A stretch of DNA of 5,965 nucleotides from Gammaproteobacteria bacterium (GTDB taxonomy: Bacteria > Pseudomonadota > Gammaproteobacteria > GCA-001735895): positions 1-5,965 of the forward strand of contig JAOTUD010000207.1 in NCBI GenBank assembly GCA_029864065.1, written 5' to 3'. Position 1 is the stretch's first letter. Each line of letters opens with the position of its first letter. The translations under genes and the position numbers were made by a program. Shown here piece after piece: positions 1 through 5,965 of this stretch. Under the pieces are notes generated by a model that ran no database searches, was not told the origin of the DNA, and was given only the letters and a program-made list of their open reading frames with translations.

Positions 1-2323
1 CCGGGTCGGCGGCAAGAATGCCTCGCTGGGAGAAATGATCGGCAAGCTCGGGGGGCTCGGGGTCGAAGTGCCTGGCGGTTTCGCAACCACCGCCGGCGCC
101 TTTAACGATTTTCTCGATCAGGCCGGTATCCGCGACAGGATACACGACAGGCTCGATGCACTGGATAACGATGACGTTCGCGAGCTCGCCGTGGTGGGCG
201 AAGAAATCAGGGGCTGGATCATGGAGTCTCCCCTGCCCGTCGAGTTGCAGCAGGAAATTGTCGAGGCCTACGAAGCGATGTCCGTGAATGGCAAGGCAGC
301 CACGGTCGCGGTACGTTCCTCCGCCACCGCGGAGGATCTCCCCGATGCGTCCTTCGCCGGGCAGCAGGAAACCTATTTGAATATCCGCGGCATCGAGCAG
401 GTGCTGCAGGCCATCAAGCTGGTATACGCATCGCTGTTCAACGACAGGGCTATCTCCTACCGTGTACACCAGGGTTTCGCGCATGCCGACGTCGCGCTGT
501 CGGCGGGCATCCAGCGCATGGTGCGCAGCGACCTGGCCGCCAGCGGCGTCATGTTCAGCATCGATACAGAGTCGGGATTCGAGGACGTGGTGTTCATTAC
601 CAGCAGCTACGGTCTTGGCGAGACCGTGGTGCAGGGAGCGGTAAATCCGGACGAGTTCTACGTCTACAAGAATACGCTGGCCAGCGCGAAACGCAGCATC
701 CTGCACAAGAATCTCGGCAGCAAGCTGATCAAGATGATTTACGCGGACGGCGATACCGCGAAGAGTGCGATCCAGACGGTCGACGTCGACCCAGCCGAGC
801 AGCGCCTGTTTTCGATCGACGATGACGACATCCATGCGCTCGCGCGGATGGCGGTGACGATCGAAAAGCATTATGGCAGGCCGATGGATATCGAATGGGC
901 CAAGGACGGCGAGAACGGCCGGCTCTATATCGTGCAGGCACGACCGGAAACGGTGCAATCCCGGGCCGGCCAGGTAATCGAGCGCTACCAGCTCAAGCAG
1001 AAATCGGAAGTACTGGCCAGCGGGCGCGCCGTCGGCAACCGTATCGGCCAGGGAACGGCCAAGGTCATCAACGATTTATCGCAGATGGAGCAGATCGAAG
1101 ACGGCGACGTGCTGGTGACCGATATGACCGATCCCGACTGGGAACCGATCATGAAAAAGGCAGCGGCCATCGTCACCAACCGGGGCGGCCGGACCTGCCA
1201 TGCCGCGATCATTGCACGCGAACTCGGCATCCCGGCGCTGGTGGGTACCGGCAGCTGCACCGAAGACATCAAGCACCACAGCGCGGTTACGGTCTCCTGC
1301 GCCGAGGGAGATACCGGCTACGCCTACACGGGGCTGCTCGAATACGAATACCTGTGTCACGAGCTTTCGAATATGCCGGAAATACCGGTCAAGATATCGA
1401 TGAACGTCGCCAATCCCGAACGCGCTTTCACTTTTTCGCGGCTGCCGCACGCGGGCATCGGTCTCGCGCGGCTGGAGTTCATTATCAGTAACATGATCGG
1501 TATCCATCCGCGCGCGCTGCTCGAGTTCGACGCGATGGATGCCAAACTGCAGCAGGAAATCACGCGGCGAATTTCCGGCTACGCCGGGCCTGTTGACTAT
1601 TATGTGGACAAGTTGAGCGAGGGCATTGCAACGCTGGCGGCGGCGTTTGCGCCGGAACGCGTCATTGTGCGCATGTCCGATTTCAAGTCGAACGAATACG
1701 CCCACCTGCTAGGCGGCGACCTGTTCGAGCCGCACGAGGAAAACCCGATGCTCGGCTTCCGCGGCGCGGCGCGCTATATCAGCGAGGCATTCAAACCCAG
1801 TTTCGAGCTCGAGTGCGAGGCGATAAAGCGGGTGCGCAACGACATGAATCTGAAAAATCTCGAGATCATGATTCCATTCGTGCGCACCCTCGGCGAAGCC
1901 CGGGCGGTGCTCGAATTGCTGGAACAAAACGGTCTCGTTCGCGGCGTCGATGGCTTCAGGGTCATCATGATGTGCGAGATCCCGTCGAACGTCATTCTTG
2001 CCGACCAGTTTTTGCAGTATTTCGATGGTTTTTCGATCGGTTCAAACGACCTGACGCAATTGACGCTCGGCCTGGACCGGGACTCGGGCCTGGTTGCCGC
2101 GGCTTTCGACGAGCGCGACCCGGCGGTCATGCAGCTGTTGAAGCAGGCGATCGACGCCTGCCGCGCGCAGAACAAGTACGTCGGCATCTGCGGCCAGGGT
2201 CCTTCTGATCATCCCGATCTTGCCGAATGGCTGCTGGAACAGGGTATTAGCAGTATTTCGCTGAATCCGGATTCCGTCATCGAAACCTGGTTGTTCATGG
2301 CCGAGCACTGCAAGTCGAATTGA
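1..2323 (+). CDS. ppsA: Phosphoenolpyruvate synthase (pyruvate, water dikinase), 5'-partial
   Basis: PpsA makes phosphoenolpyruvate from pyruvate and ATP, releasing AMP and phosphate; it is the cytosolic entry step to gluconeogenesis from pyruvate or lactate. The reading frame is open from the first bases (first full codon at 2), and the first residues RVGGKNASLGEMI align with E. coli PpsA from about residue 23. The ATG at 35 is therefore an internal Met, and about 22 residues lie upstream. The visible 773 residues fit the 792-residue E. coli enzyme. Domains in order: N-terminal ATP-binding domain (nt 2 to about 960; VRSSATAEDLPDASFAGQQE from 311, IVQARPE from 929); swivelling phosphohistidine domain with GGRTCHA, whose His (1199-1201) is the phospho-carrier; and C-terminal PEP/pyruvate barrel with DFKSNEY, ENPMLGFRGA, MMCEIPSN, FSIGSNDLTQL and GICGQGPSDH, whose Cys (2189-2191) is the expected acid/base. 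No catalytic residue is missing. The stop is 3 nt before the next gene. Identification is essentially certain. Confidence 0.97.
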   Translation, partial: RVGGKNASLGEMIGKLGGLGVEVPGGFATTAGAFNDFLDQAGIRDRIHDRLDALDNDDVRELAVVGEEIRGWIMESPLPVELQQEIVEAYEAMSVNGKAATVAVRSSATAEDLPDASFAGQQETYLNIRGIEQVLQAIKLVYASLFNDRAISYRVHQGFAHADVALSAGIQRMVRSDLAASGVMFSIDTESGFEDVVFITSSYGLGETVVQGAVNPDEFYVYKNTLASAKRSILHKNLGSKLIKMIYADGDTAKSAIQTVDVDPAEQRLFSIDDDDIHALARMAVTIEKHYGRPMDIEWAKDGENGRLYIVQARPETVQSRAGQVIERYQLKQKSEVLASGRAVGNRIGQGTAKVINDLSQMEQIEDGDVLVTDMTDPDWEPIMKKAAAIVTNRGGRTCHAAIIARELGIPALVGTGSCTEDIKHHSAVTVSCAEGDTGYAYTGLLEYEYLCHELSNMPEIPVKISMNVANPERAFTFSRLPHAGIGLARLEFIISNMIGIHPRALLEFDAMDAKLQQEITRRISGYAGPVDYYVDKLSEGIATLAAAFAPERVIVRMSDFKSNEYAHLLGGDLFEPHEENPMLGFRGAARYISEAFKPSFELECEAIKRVRNDMNLKNLEIMIPFVRTLGEARAVLELLEQNGLVRGVDGFRVIMMCEIPSNVILADQFLQYFDGFSIGSNDLTQLTLGLDRDSGLVAAAFDERDPAVMQLLKQAIDACRAQNKYVGICGQGPSDHPDLAEWLLEQGISSISLNPDSVIETWLFMAEHCKSN

Positions 2324-2326
2324 TCG

Positions 2327-3265
2327 ATGGCCGAATACGCTGCACTGAGCCACGGTATTTACTGTATCGACGCGCTTTATATCAAGCCGCAAGTGGCGTC
2401 TATCTACCTGCTCCGCGAAGGGGACGAGGTTGCCATAATCGAGACCGGTACCTGTCATTCGCTGCCCAACCTGCTGGCATGCCTGGACGAGCTGGGTATC
2501 GACAAGTCCCAGGTCCGCTACGTGATACCAACCCATGTGCACCTCGATCATGCCGGCGGCGCCGGAGCAATGATACGGCAGTTCGAGCAGGCCAGCCTGA
2601 TCGTACATCCGCGCGGCGCGCGTCACATGATCGACCCGCAGAAACTGATTGCGGGGACGATCGGCGTCTATGGGCAGGATAAATACGAGCGGCTTTACGG
2701 CAACATCGAGCCAGTCCCCGAGGCGCGCGTCACGATCGCCGAAGACCTGGAGCGCTTCAGCCTGAATTCGCGTGACCTGGTTTTCATCGACACGCCGGGG
2801 CACGCGCGCCATCATTTCTGTATCTTCGATCAGGCCAGCAACGGCATGTTTACCGGCGATACCTTCGGCATTAGTTATGCGCCGATGAAACGGCTCGCCA
2901 GGGGGCTTATTCCGACCACGCCGCCGACCCAGTTCGATCCACCGGCATTGCACGACTCGGTATCGAGAATCATGAGCATGCAACCGCAGCGGCTCTACCT
3001 GACTCATTACGGCGAGTTTGCAAACCCCGCCGCGCAGCTGGCAAGTTTCGATCGGTGGATCGACGAATATGTCGAGGTTTGCGGGCGCGCACAGCCCGGC
3101 GATGAGCCCGCACAGCGGGAGCTGGAAAACGCGCTCGCGAAAATAACGCTGGACGGACTGGCCGATAGCGACGAGCCGGGAGAGCTCGCGCGTATTCTCA
3201 GGATGGACATCCGGCTCAACGCCCAGGGCCTCGCGCACTGGTGGAGAAGTTCGGGGCATGGCTGA
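2327..3265 (+). CDS. MBL-fold metallohydrolase, ST1585-like subgroup
   Basis: The 312-residue protein has a metallo-beta-lactamase fold with a complete binuclear metal site. Motifs are THVHLDHAGG (H70, H72, D74, H75), TPGHARHH (H159), FTGDTFG (D178) and LTHYGE (H227). The opening stretch IYCIDALYIKPQVASIYLL and the spacing of the motifs recall the ST1585-like MBL subgroup, which are soluble hydrolases of largely unknown substrate; I recognise the subgroup from memory, not from a search. About 80 residues after the last metal ligand form a mostly polar, probably helical C-terminal extension. There is no signal peptide, so it is predicted to be cytosolic. The ATG at 2327 follows the ppsA stop by 3 nt and no good Shine-Dalgarno is visible, so translation probably depends on ribosomes ending ppsA. 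The 3' end overlaps the Nudix gene by 8 nt. Hydrolase activity is well supported; the substrate (a thioester, lactone or phosphodiester are all possible in this superfamily) cannot be named. Confidence 0.9.
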   Translation: MAEYAALSHGIYCIDALYIKPQVASIYLLREGDEVAIIETGTCHSLPNLLACLDELGIDKSQVRYVIPTHVHLDHAGGAGAMIRQFEQASLIVHPRGARHMIDPQKLIAGTIGVYGQDKYERLYGNIEPVPEARVTIAEDLERFSLNSRDLVFIDTPGHARHHFCIFDQASNGMFTGDTFGISYAPMKRLARGLIPTTPPTQFDPPALHDSVSRIMSMQPQRLYLTHYGEFANPAAQLASFDRWIDEYVEVCGRAQPGDEPAQRELENALAKITLDGLADSDEPGELARILRMDIRLNAQGLAHWWRSSGHG

Positions 3266-3716
3266 GTCGATCTGGAAACCTCATACGACGGTTGCCGCGT
3301 TGTGCGAGCGCGACGGCAGGTTTTTGCTGGTCAGGGAACGCGTCGGTGATGCCATTGTTTACAATCAACCGGCCGGGCACCTGGATCCGGGCGAGACCCT
3401 GTTGCAGGCCGTGGTGCGGGAAACGCTGGAAGAGACCCGTTATCGATTCACGCCCACCGCGCTGCAGGGGATTTACCGCTTCAATCCCGATGACGATGCC
3501 GGTACCACCTATATCCGATTCCTGTTTCGCGGCGAGGTCGGCGAGCGCCTGCAAGGTGAGCTCGACGATGAAATTATCGCCGCCGAATGGTTGAGCTACG
3601 CAAAGATACAGTCCCTGATCGCCCGACACCGCAGCCCGATGGTAATGCAGTGCATCGACGACTACCGCAGCGGGCCCGGCTACCCCCTCGACGTGATCAG
3701 CCGGGAATTTGCCTAG
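3258..3716 (+). CDS. nudJ: Nudix hydrolase, NudJ-type phosphatase
   Basis: NudJ of E. coli is a cytosolic Nudix enzyme of low specificity that hydrolyses nucleoside di- and triphosphates and hydroxymethylpyrimidine pyrophosphate, a thiamine precursor. This 152-residue protein (E. coli NudJ is 153) matches it along its length: KPHTTVA near the N-terminus, NQPAGHLDPGETL, IRFLFRGE, and the C-terminal pattern RSPMV..CIDDYRSGPGYPLDVI. The Nudix box spans residues 40-62, with G40, E46, R54-E55 and the metal-binding E58-E59 in place. Two positions of the consensus GX5EX7REUXEEXGU differ: T56 replaces the usual hydrophobic residue and R61 (3438-3440) replaces the usual Gly. The metal-binding glutamates are intact, so activity is still expected. 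The ATG at 3258 lies inside the end of the MBL gene, with GGAG at 3243-3246 as a plausible ribosome site about 11 nt upstream. Position directly upstream of mnmA (with one gene between) supports the NudJ assignment. Confidence 0.92.
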   Translation: MAESIWKPHTTVAALCERDGRFLLVRERVGDAIVYNQPAGHLDPGETLLQAVVRETLEETRYRFTPTALQGIYRFNPDDDAGTTYIRFLFRGEVGERLQGELDDEIIAAEWLSYAKIQSLIARHRSPMVMQCIDDYRSGPGYPLDVISREFA

Positions 3717-3718
3717 GC

Positions 3719-4309
3719 ATGCGCGCGCTTTGCGTCTGGTTGCTTTTATCCTGTTGCACGGCGGTGAATGCCGCGCCCTACTTCGTGCATTGCTACGATT
3801 ATGGCTGTAAGTCAACGCGGGAAATCCGTTACTCTGCCGAAAACTGGCAACAGGTCAGATCCATATTCGAACATGACGATCGGGATGCGTACCGCGAAAA
3901 GCAGCTGATTCGGCAAGCCGTGGCCCTGATGGAGCGCATCAGCGGTGCTATCGCGGGCACCCACCAGGACAAGGCCGGCAACTATGCCGGGGAAGACAGC
4001 GCCATGCAACAGGACTGCATCGATGAATCGACCAATACTTTCCAGTACCTGGTGGCGCTGGAACAGCTGGGGCTGCTAAAGTGGCACCGCGTCGACACCA
4101 AGCAGCGTCGCATCGTCTGGTTCGTCGCTCACTGGACCGCAACCATTCGCGAGGTCGGGACCGGCACCAGGTTCGCGGTCGATTCCTGGTACCGTGATAA
4201 CGGTGAAATGCCGTACCTGCAACCGCTCGAGGACTGGCAACGTAAACTGGATTTTCCCGCTGCCTACAATCCCGAGCTGGCGCCCGGGCAGGCTCTATTG
4301 CAACCATGA
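3719..4309 (+). CDS. Exported protein of unknown function, possible transglutaminase/papain-like triad
   Basis: I do not recognise a named family for this 196-residue protein. From the ATG at 3719 it starts MRALCVWLLLSCCTAVNA, a short type I signal peptide with a likely cut after A18 (VNA|AP), so a periplasmic product is predicted. LLSC at residues 9-12 is only a marginal lipobox and sits too early. The frame stays open upstream to 3587, but that extension lies wholly inside nudJ and would bury the signal peptide, so 3719 is preferred; GGGAA at 3703-3707 may serve as ribosome site. The mature part has two close cysteines (C25, C30), then DCIDESTNTFQYL (C100), a GLLKWHRV stretch, AHWTATI (H138) and FAVDSWYRDNG (D155). 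The Cys, His and Asp order and spacing (38 and 17 residues) resemble the catalytic triad of transglutaminase-like and papain-like cysteine enzymes; this is inference from motifs. The gene starts 2 nt after nudJ and its TGA overlaps the mnmA ATG, so it belongs to the operon. That it is a real gene is well supported; its function is not. Confidence 0.85.
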   Translation: MRALCVWLLLSCCTAVNAAPYFVHCYDYGCKSTREIRYSAENWQQVRSIFEHDDRDAYREKQLIRQAVALMERISGAIAGTHQDKAGNYAGEDSAMQQDCIDESTNTFQYLVALEQLGLLKWHRVDTKQRRIVWFVAHWTATIREVGTGTRFAVDSWYRDNGEMPYLQPLEDWQRKLDFPAAYNPELAPGQALLQP

Positions 4310-5400
4310 GCGGCGGCGAAAAAATTATCGTGGGGATGTCCGGGGGCGTCGATTCTTCGGTTGCGGCCTACCTGCTGCAGCAACAGGGCTATCGGGTCGA
4401 GGGCCTGTTCATGAAAAACTGGGAGGAAGACGACACCGAGGAATACTGCTCGGCCAGCGTCGACCTCGAGGACGCCAGGCAGGTCTGCGATCGTCTCGGT
4501 ATTCCGCTGCACACGGTCAATTTTTCCGGCGAGTACTGGGACCATGTATTCGAATTCTTCCTGCATGAATACCGCATCGGCCGTACTCCGAATCCGGATA
4601 TCATGTGTAACCGGGAAATCAAGTTCAAGGCATTTCTCGACCATGCGCAGGTGCTTGGCGCAAGGCGCATCGCGACCGGGCACTACGTGCGTCTGCGCCA
4701 GCGCGGTAATCGCTTCGAGCTGCTGCGCGGGCTCGACGCCAACAAGGATCAGTCGTATTTTCTCTACGCGCTCGATCAATACCAGATCGGTCACGCGCTG
4801 TTTCCGGTCGGCGAACTCGACAAGCCGGAGGTGCGCGCCATCGCCAGGCAGCAGGGCTTCGCCGTGCATGCCAAGAAAGACAGCACCGGTATCTGCTTTA
4901 TCGGCGAACGCAAGTTCAGGGATTTTTTACAACGCTTTCTTCCAGCGCAGCCCGGCGAGATCGTAACCGTCGAGGGCCAGCCGATCGGTAGCCATAGCGG
5001 CTTGATGTATTACACCATCGGGCAGCGCCAGGGCCTGGGTATCGGCGGTACCGAAACGGGCAGCGCAGAGCCCTGGTACGTGATCGAAAAGCGCCTCGAC
5101 GGCAACCAGCTGGTCGTCGCGCAGGGTGTCGATAACCCGCTGCTGTTTCATTCGCGCTGCGCGATAACCGCCCTGCACTGGATTTCGCAAAAGATAAGCA
5201 CGGCGGGTTTCGTTTGCAGCGCCAGGATCCGGTATCGCCAGCAGGACTCCGCCTGCCGGCTGCTCGAAGTCGATGAGCGAGGCGCGGTGGTCGAATTCGA
5301 GCAGCCGCAACGCGCGATTACCCCGGGACAGGCGCTGGTTTTTTACGACGCCGAACAATGCCTCGGTGGCGGTGTGATCGATTCCGCGTTCAACCCGTGA
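4306..5400 (+). CDS. mnmA: tRNA-specific 2-thiouridylase MnmA
   Basis: MnmA adds sulfur to C2 of the wobble uridine U34 in the tRNAs for Lys, Glu and Gln. It activates the base by adenylation with ATP and takes persulfide sulfur from the IscS-Tus relay in E. coli-type bacteria. The 364-residue protein (E. coli 368) shows every hallmark: PP-loop GMSGGVDSS (residues 10-18), GLFMKNWEEDD, TPNPDIMCNREIKF with the catalytic C101, ATGHYVR, NKDQSYFLY, KDSTGICFIGERKF with the second catalytic C197, and GLMYYTIGQRQGLGIGG leading into the C-terminal beta-barrel region (VTPGQ-like ITPGQALVFY and CLGGGVI near the end). Both catalytic cysteines are present, so it should be active. The ATG overlaps the preceding stop as ATGA and no strong Shine-Dalgarno is seen, which suggests translational coupling. 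The 3' end overlaps hflD by GTGA, as expected for the conserved mnmA-hflD pair. Confidence 0.98.
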   Translation: MSGGEKIIVGMSGGVDSSVAAYLLQQQGYRVEGLFMKNWEEDDTEEYCSASVDLEDARQVCDRLGIPLHTVNFSGEYWDHVFEFFLHEYRIGRTPNPDIMCNREIKFKAFLDHAQVLGARRIATGHYVRLRQRGNRFELLRGLDANKDQSYFLYALDQYQIGHALFPVGELDKPEVRAIARQQGFAVHAKKDSTGICFIGERKFRDFLQRFLPAQPGEIVTVEGQPIGSHSGLMYYTIGQRQGLGIGGTETGSAEPWYVIEKRLDGNQLVVAQGVDNPLLFHSRCAITALHWISQKISTAGFVCSARIRYRQQDSACRLLEVDERGAVVEFEQPQRAITPGQALVFYDAEQCLGGGVIDSAFNP

Positions 5401-5965
5401 ACCGGCTTGAAAATCAGACCCTGGCGCTTGCCGGGATGCTGCAGGCGGCGGTTTTGATCGACGAGCTTGCCAACATCGGCACCTGTAACGACGGCGCTTT
5501 CGAGGGCAGCTTCAAAAGCCTGTTCACCTTCGACGCGGCGACGCCCGAAGACGTCTTCGGCGATATCGCCTGCCTCAGTTCGGGCTTCGCAGCGCTGGAT
5601 GATTACCTGGGCGGCAGCAGCCAGGGTTCGAGCAGAAATATTGCCTATTACCTGTTGTCGATGATGAAGCTGGCCGTCACGCTGATGCGCGACAGCATCC
5701 TGTCGGTAAAACTGTTCGATGGACTATCGGAGATCGAGCGCCGTGGCCGGGAGTTCGAGATGTCGCGTGCCAGCGTGGTCAACAAGATCGACGGGCTTTA
5801 CCAGGACACCATCAGCCAGCTGAATCCGAGGATCATGGTCAGGGGCGACCAGAGTTACCTGCTCAACGACGCCACCGCGGCGAAGATCAGAACCCTGCTG
5901 CTGGCCGGCATACGCTCGGCCGTGCTGTGGAGGCAGCTCGGGGGCAGCAACTGGAAACTGTTTCT
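5397..5965 (+). CDS. hflD: HflD family protein (lysogenization regulator homologue), 3'-partial
   Basis: In E. coli HflD is a peripheral inner-membrane protein that binds phage lambda CII and limits lysogeny; its normal cellular role is less clear. The frame opens at the GTG at 5397 and runs without a stop to the window end (189 full codons). Matches to E. coli HflD are LALAGM (residues 9-14, E. coli LALAGI), an ISQLNPRI segment (PR at 144-145; E. coli ISPLGPRI) and LLLAGIRSAVLWRQLGG from residue 167, almost identical to the E. coli C-terminal signature. E. coli HflD has 213 residues, so about 24 codons probably lie beyond the window. The GTG is preferred to the ATG at 5436 because the latter would remove LALAG. 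The start overlaps the mnmA stop (GTGA, 5397-5400) and lacks a clear ribosome site, so expression is probably coupled to mnmA. The middle of the protein is divergent from E. coli. In E. coli purB follows; here that cannot be seen. Confidence 0.93.
   Translation, partial: MNRLENQTLALAGMLQAAVLIDELANIGTCNDGAFEGSFKSLFTFDAATPEDVFGDIACLSSGFAALDDYLGGSSQGSSRNIAYYLLSMMKLAVTLMRDSILSVKLFDGLSEIERRGREFEMSRASVVNKIDGLYQDTISQLNPRIMVRGDQSYLLNDATAAKIRTLLLAGIRSAVLWRQLGGSNWKLF

Noticed and set aside
895..1491. A 198-codon plus-strand frame inside ppsA.
   Set aside because: It is an Arg/Gly/Pro-rich out-of-frame reading of the conserved PpsA phosphohistidine domain, typical of a frame shadow.
1076..1705. A 209-codon minus-strand open frame inside ppsA, and similar antisense frames at 3216-3815 and 4264-4869.
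   Set aside because: All are opposite well-conserved coding sequence, have no family resemblance and are explained by codon bias.
2297..2334. The octamer ATGGCCGA occurring twice, 30 nt apart, at the ppsA-MBL junction.
   Set aside because: Both copies are explained by coding for Met-Ala-Glu, and an 8-nt repeat in GC-rich coding DNA is not unusual.
2042..3259. A 405-codon open frame on the minus strand opposite the ppsA end and the MBL gene.
   Set aside because: It lies antisense to two genes with intact family motifs, its translation shows no recognisable domain, and long antisense open frames are common in GC-rich DNA with GC-biased third positions.
3587..3718. A longer N-terminus for the exported protein, beginning within nudJ.
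   Set aside because: The extension reads a nudJ shadow frame and would place the hydrophobic signal peptide in the interior; the ATG at 3719 directly after the nudJ stop fits better.
3719..3760. A lipoprotein signal (LLSC at residues 9-12 of the exported protein).
   Set aside because: The residue before Ser is Leu, a poor lipobox match, and the hydrophobic stretch ahead of it would be too short; an AXA-type cut after A18 is more convincing.
5401..5965. A non-coding or degraded tail after mnmA, because no long ATG-initiated frame is present.
   Set aside because: A continuous GTG-initiated frame with clear HflD motifs covers the whole stretch.

Overview
The window is a tightly packed stretch of bacterial chromosome carrying six genes, all on the + strand and with almost no intergenic DNA. 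The protein sequences are very close to those of Gammaproteobacteria: PpsA, NudJ, MnmA and HflD all resemble their E. coli counterparts over their full visible length, and the order nudJ - mnmA - hflD is the one known from E. coli and many other Gammaproteobacteria. The DNA is GC-rich with GC-ending codons, and there is no sign of mobile elements, phage genes, CRISPR or RNA genes. I read this as an ordinary housekeeping locus of a GC-rich, probably environmental, gammaproteobacterium. Genus cannot be decided from the sequence alone.

Layout: (1) 1-2323, phosphoenolpyruvate synthase ppsA, missing about 22 N-terminal residues because the window begins inside it. (2) 2327-3265, a metallo-beta-lactamase-fold hydrolase of the ST1585-like type. 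(3) 3258-3716, a NudJ-type Nudix phosphatase. (4) 3719-4309, an unnamed exported protein with a possible Cys-His-Asp (transglutaminase/papain-like) triad. (5) 4306-5400, mnmA, the tRNA-U34 2-thiolase. (6) 5397-5965, hflD, starting with GTG and cut off by the window end about 24 codons before its expected stop.

The junctions are a 3-nt gap, an 8-nt overlap, a 2-nt gap, an ATGA overlap and a GTGA overlap. There is no room for a terminator or a conventional intergenic promoter, so the six genes are probably co-transcribed and partly translationally coupled, with the main promoter upstream of the window. The functions are mixed: central carbon metabolism (PpsA), nucleotide/thiamine-phosphate or general phosphate hydrolysis (NudJ), tRNA modification (MnmA), and HflD, known for lambda lysogeny control. 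The MBL protein and the exported protein have no assigned substrate.

No clearly novel multi-gene system is present. The item most worth a second look is the exported protein at 3719-4309. Its conserved-looking C100/H138/D155 arrangement suggests an uncharacterised periplasmic cysteine enzyme inside an otherwise cytosolic operon.
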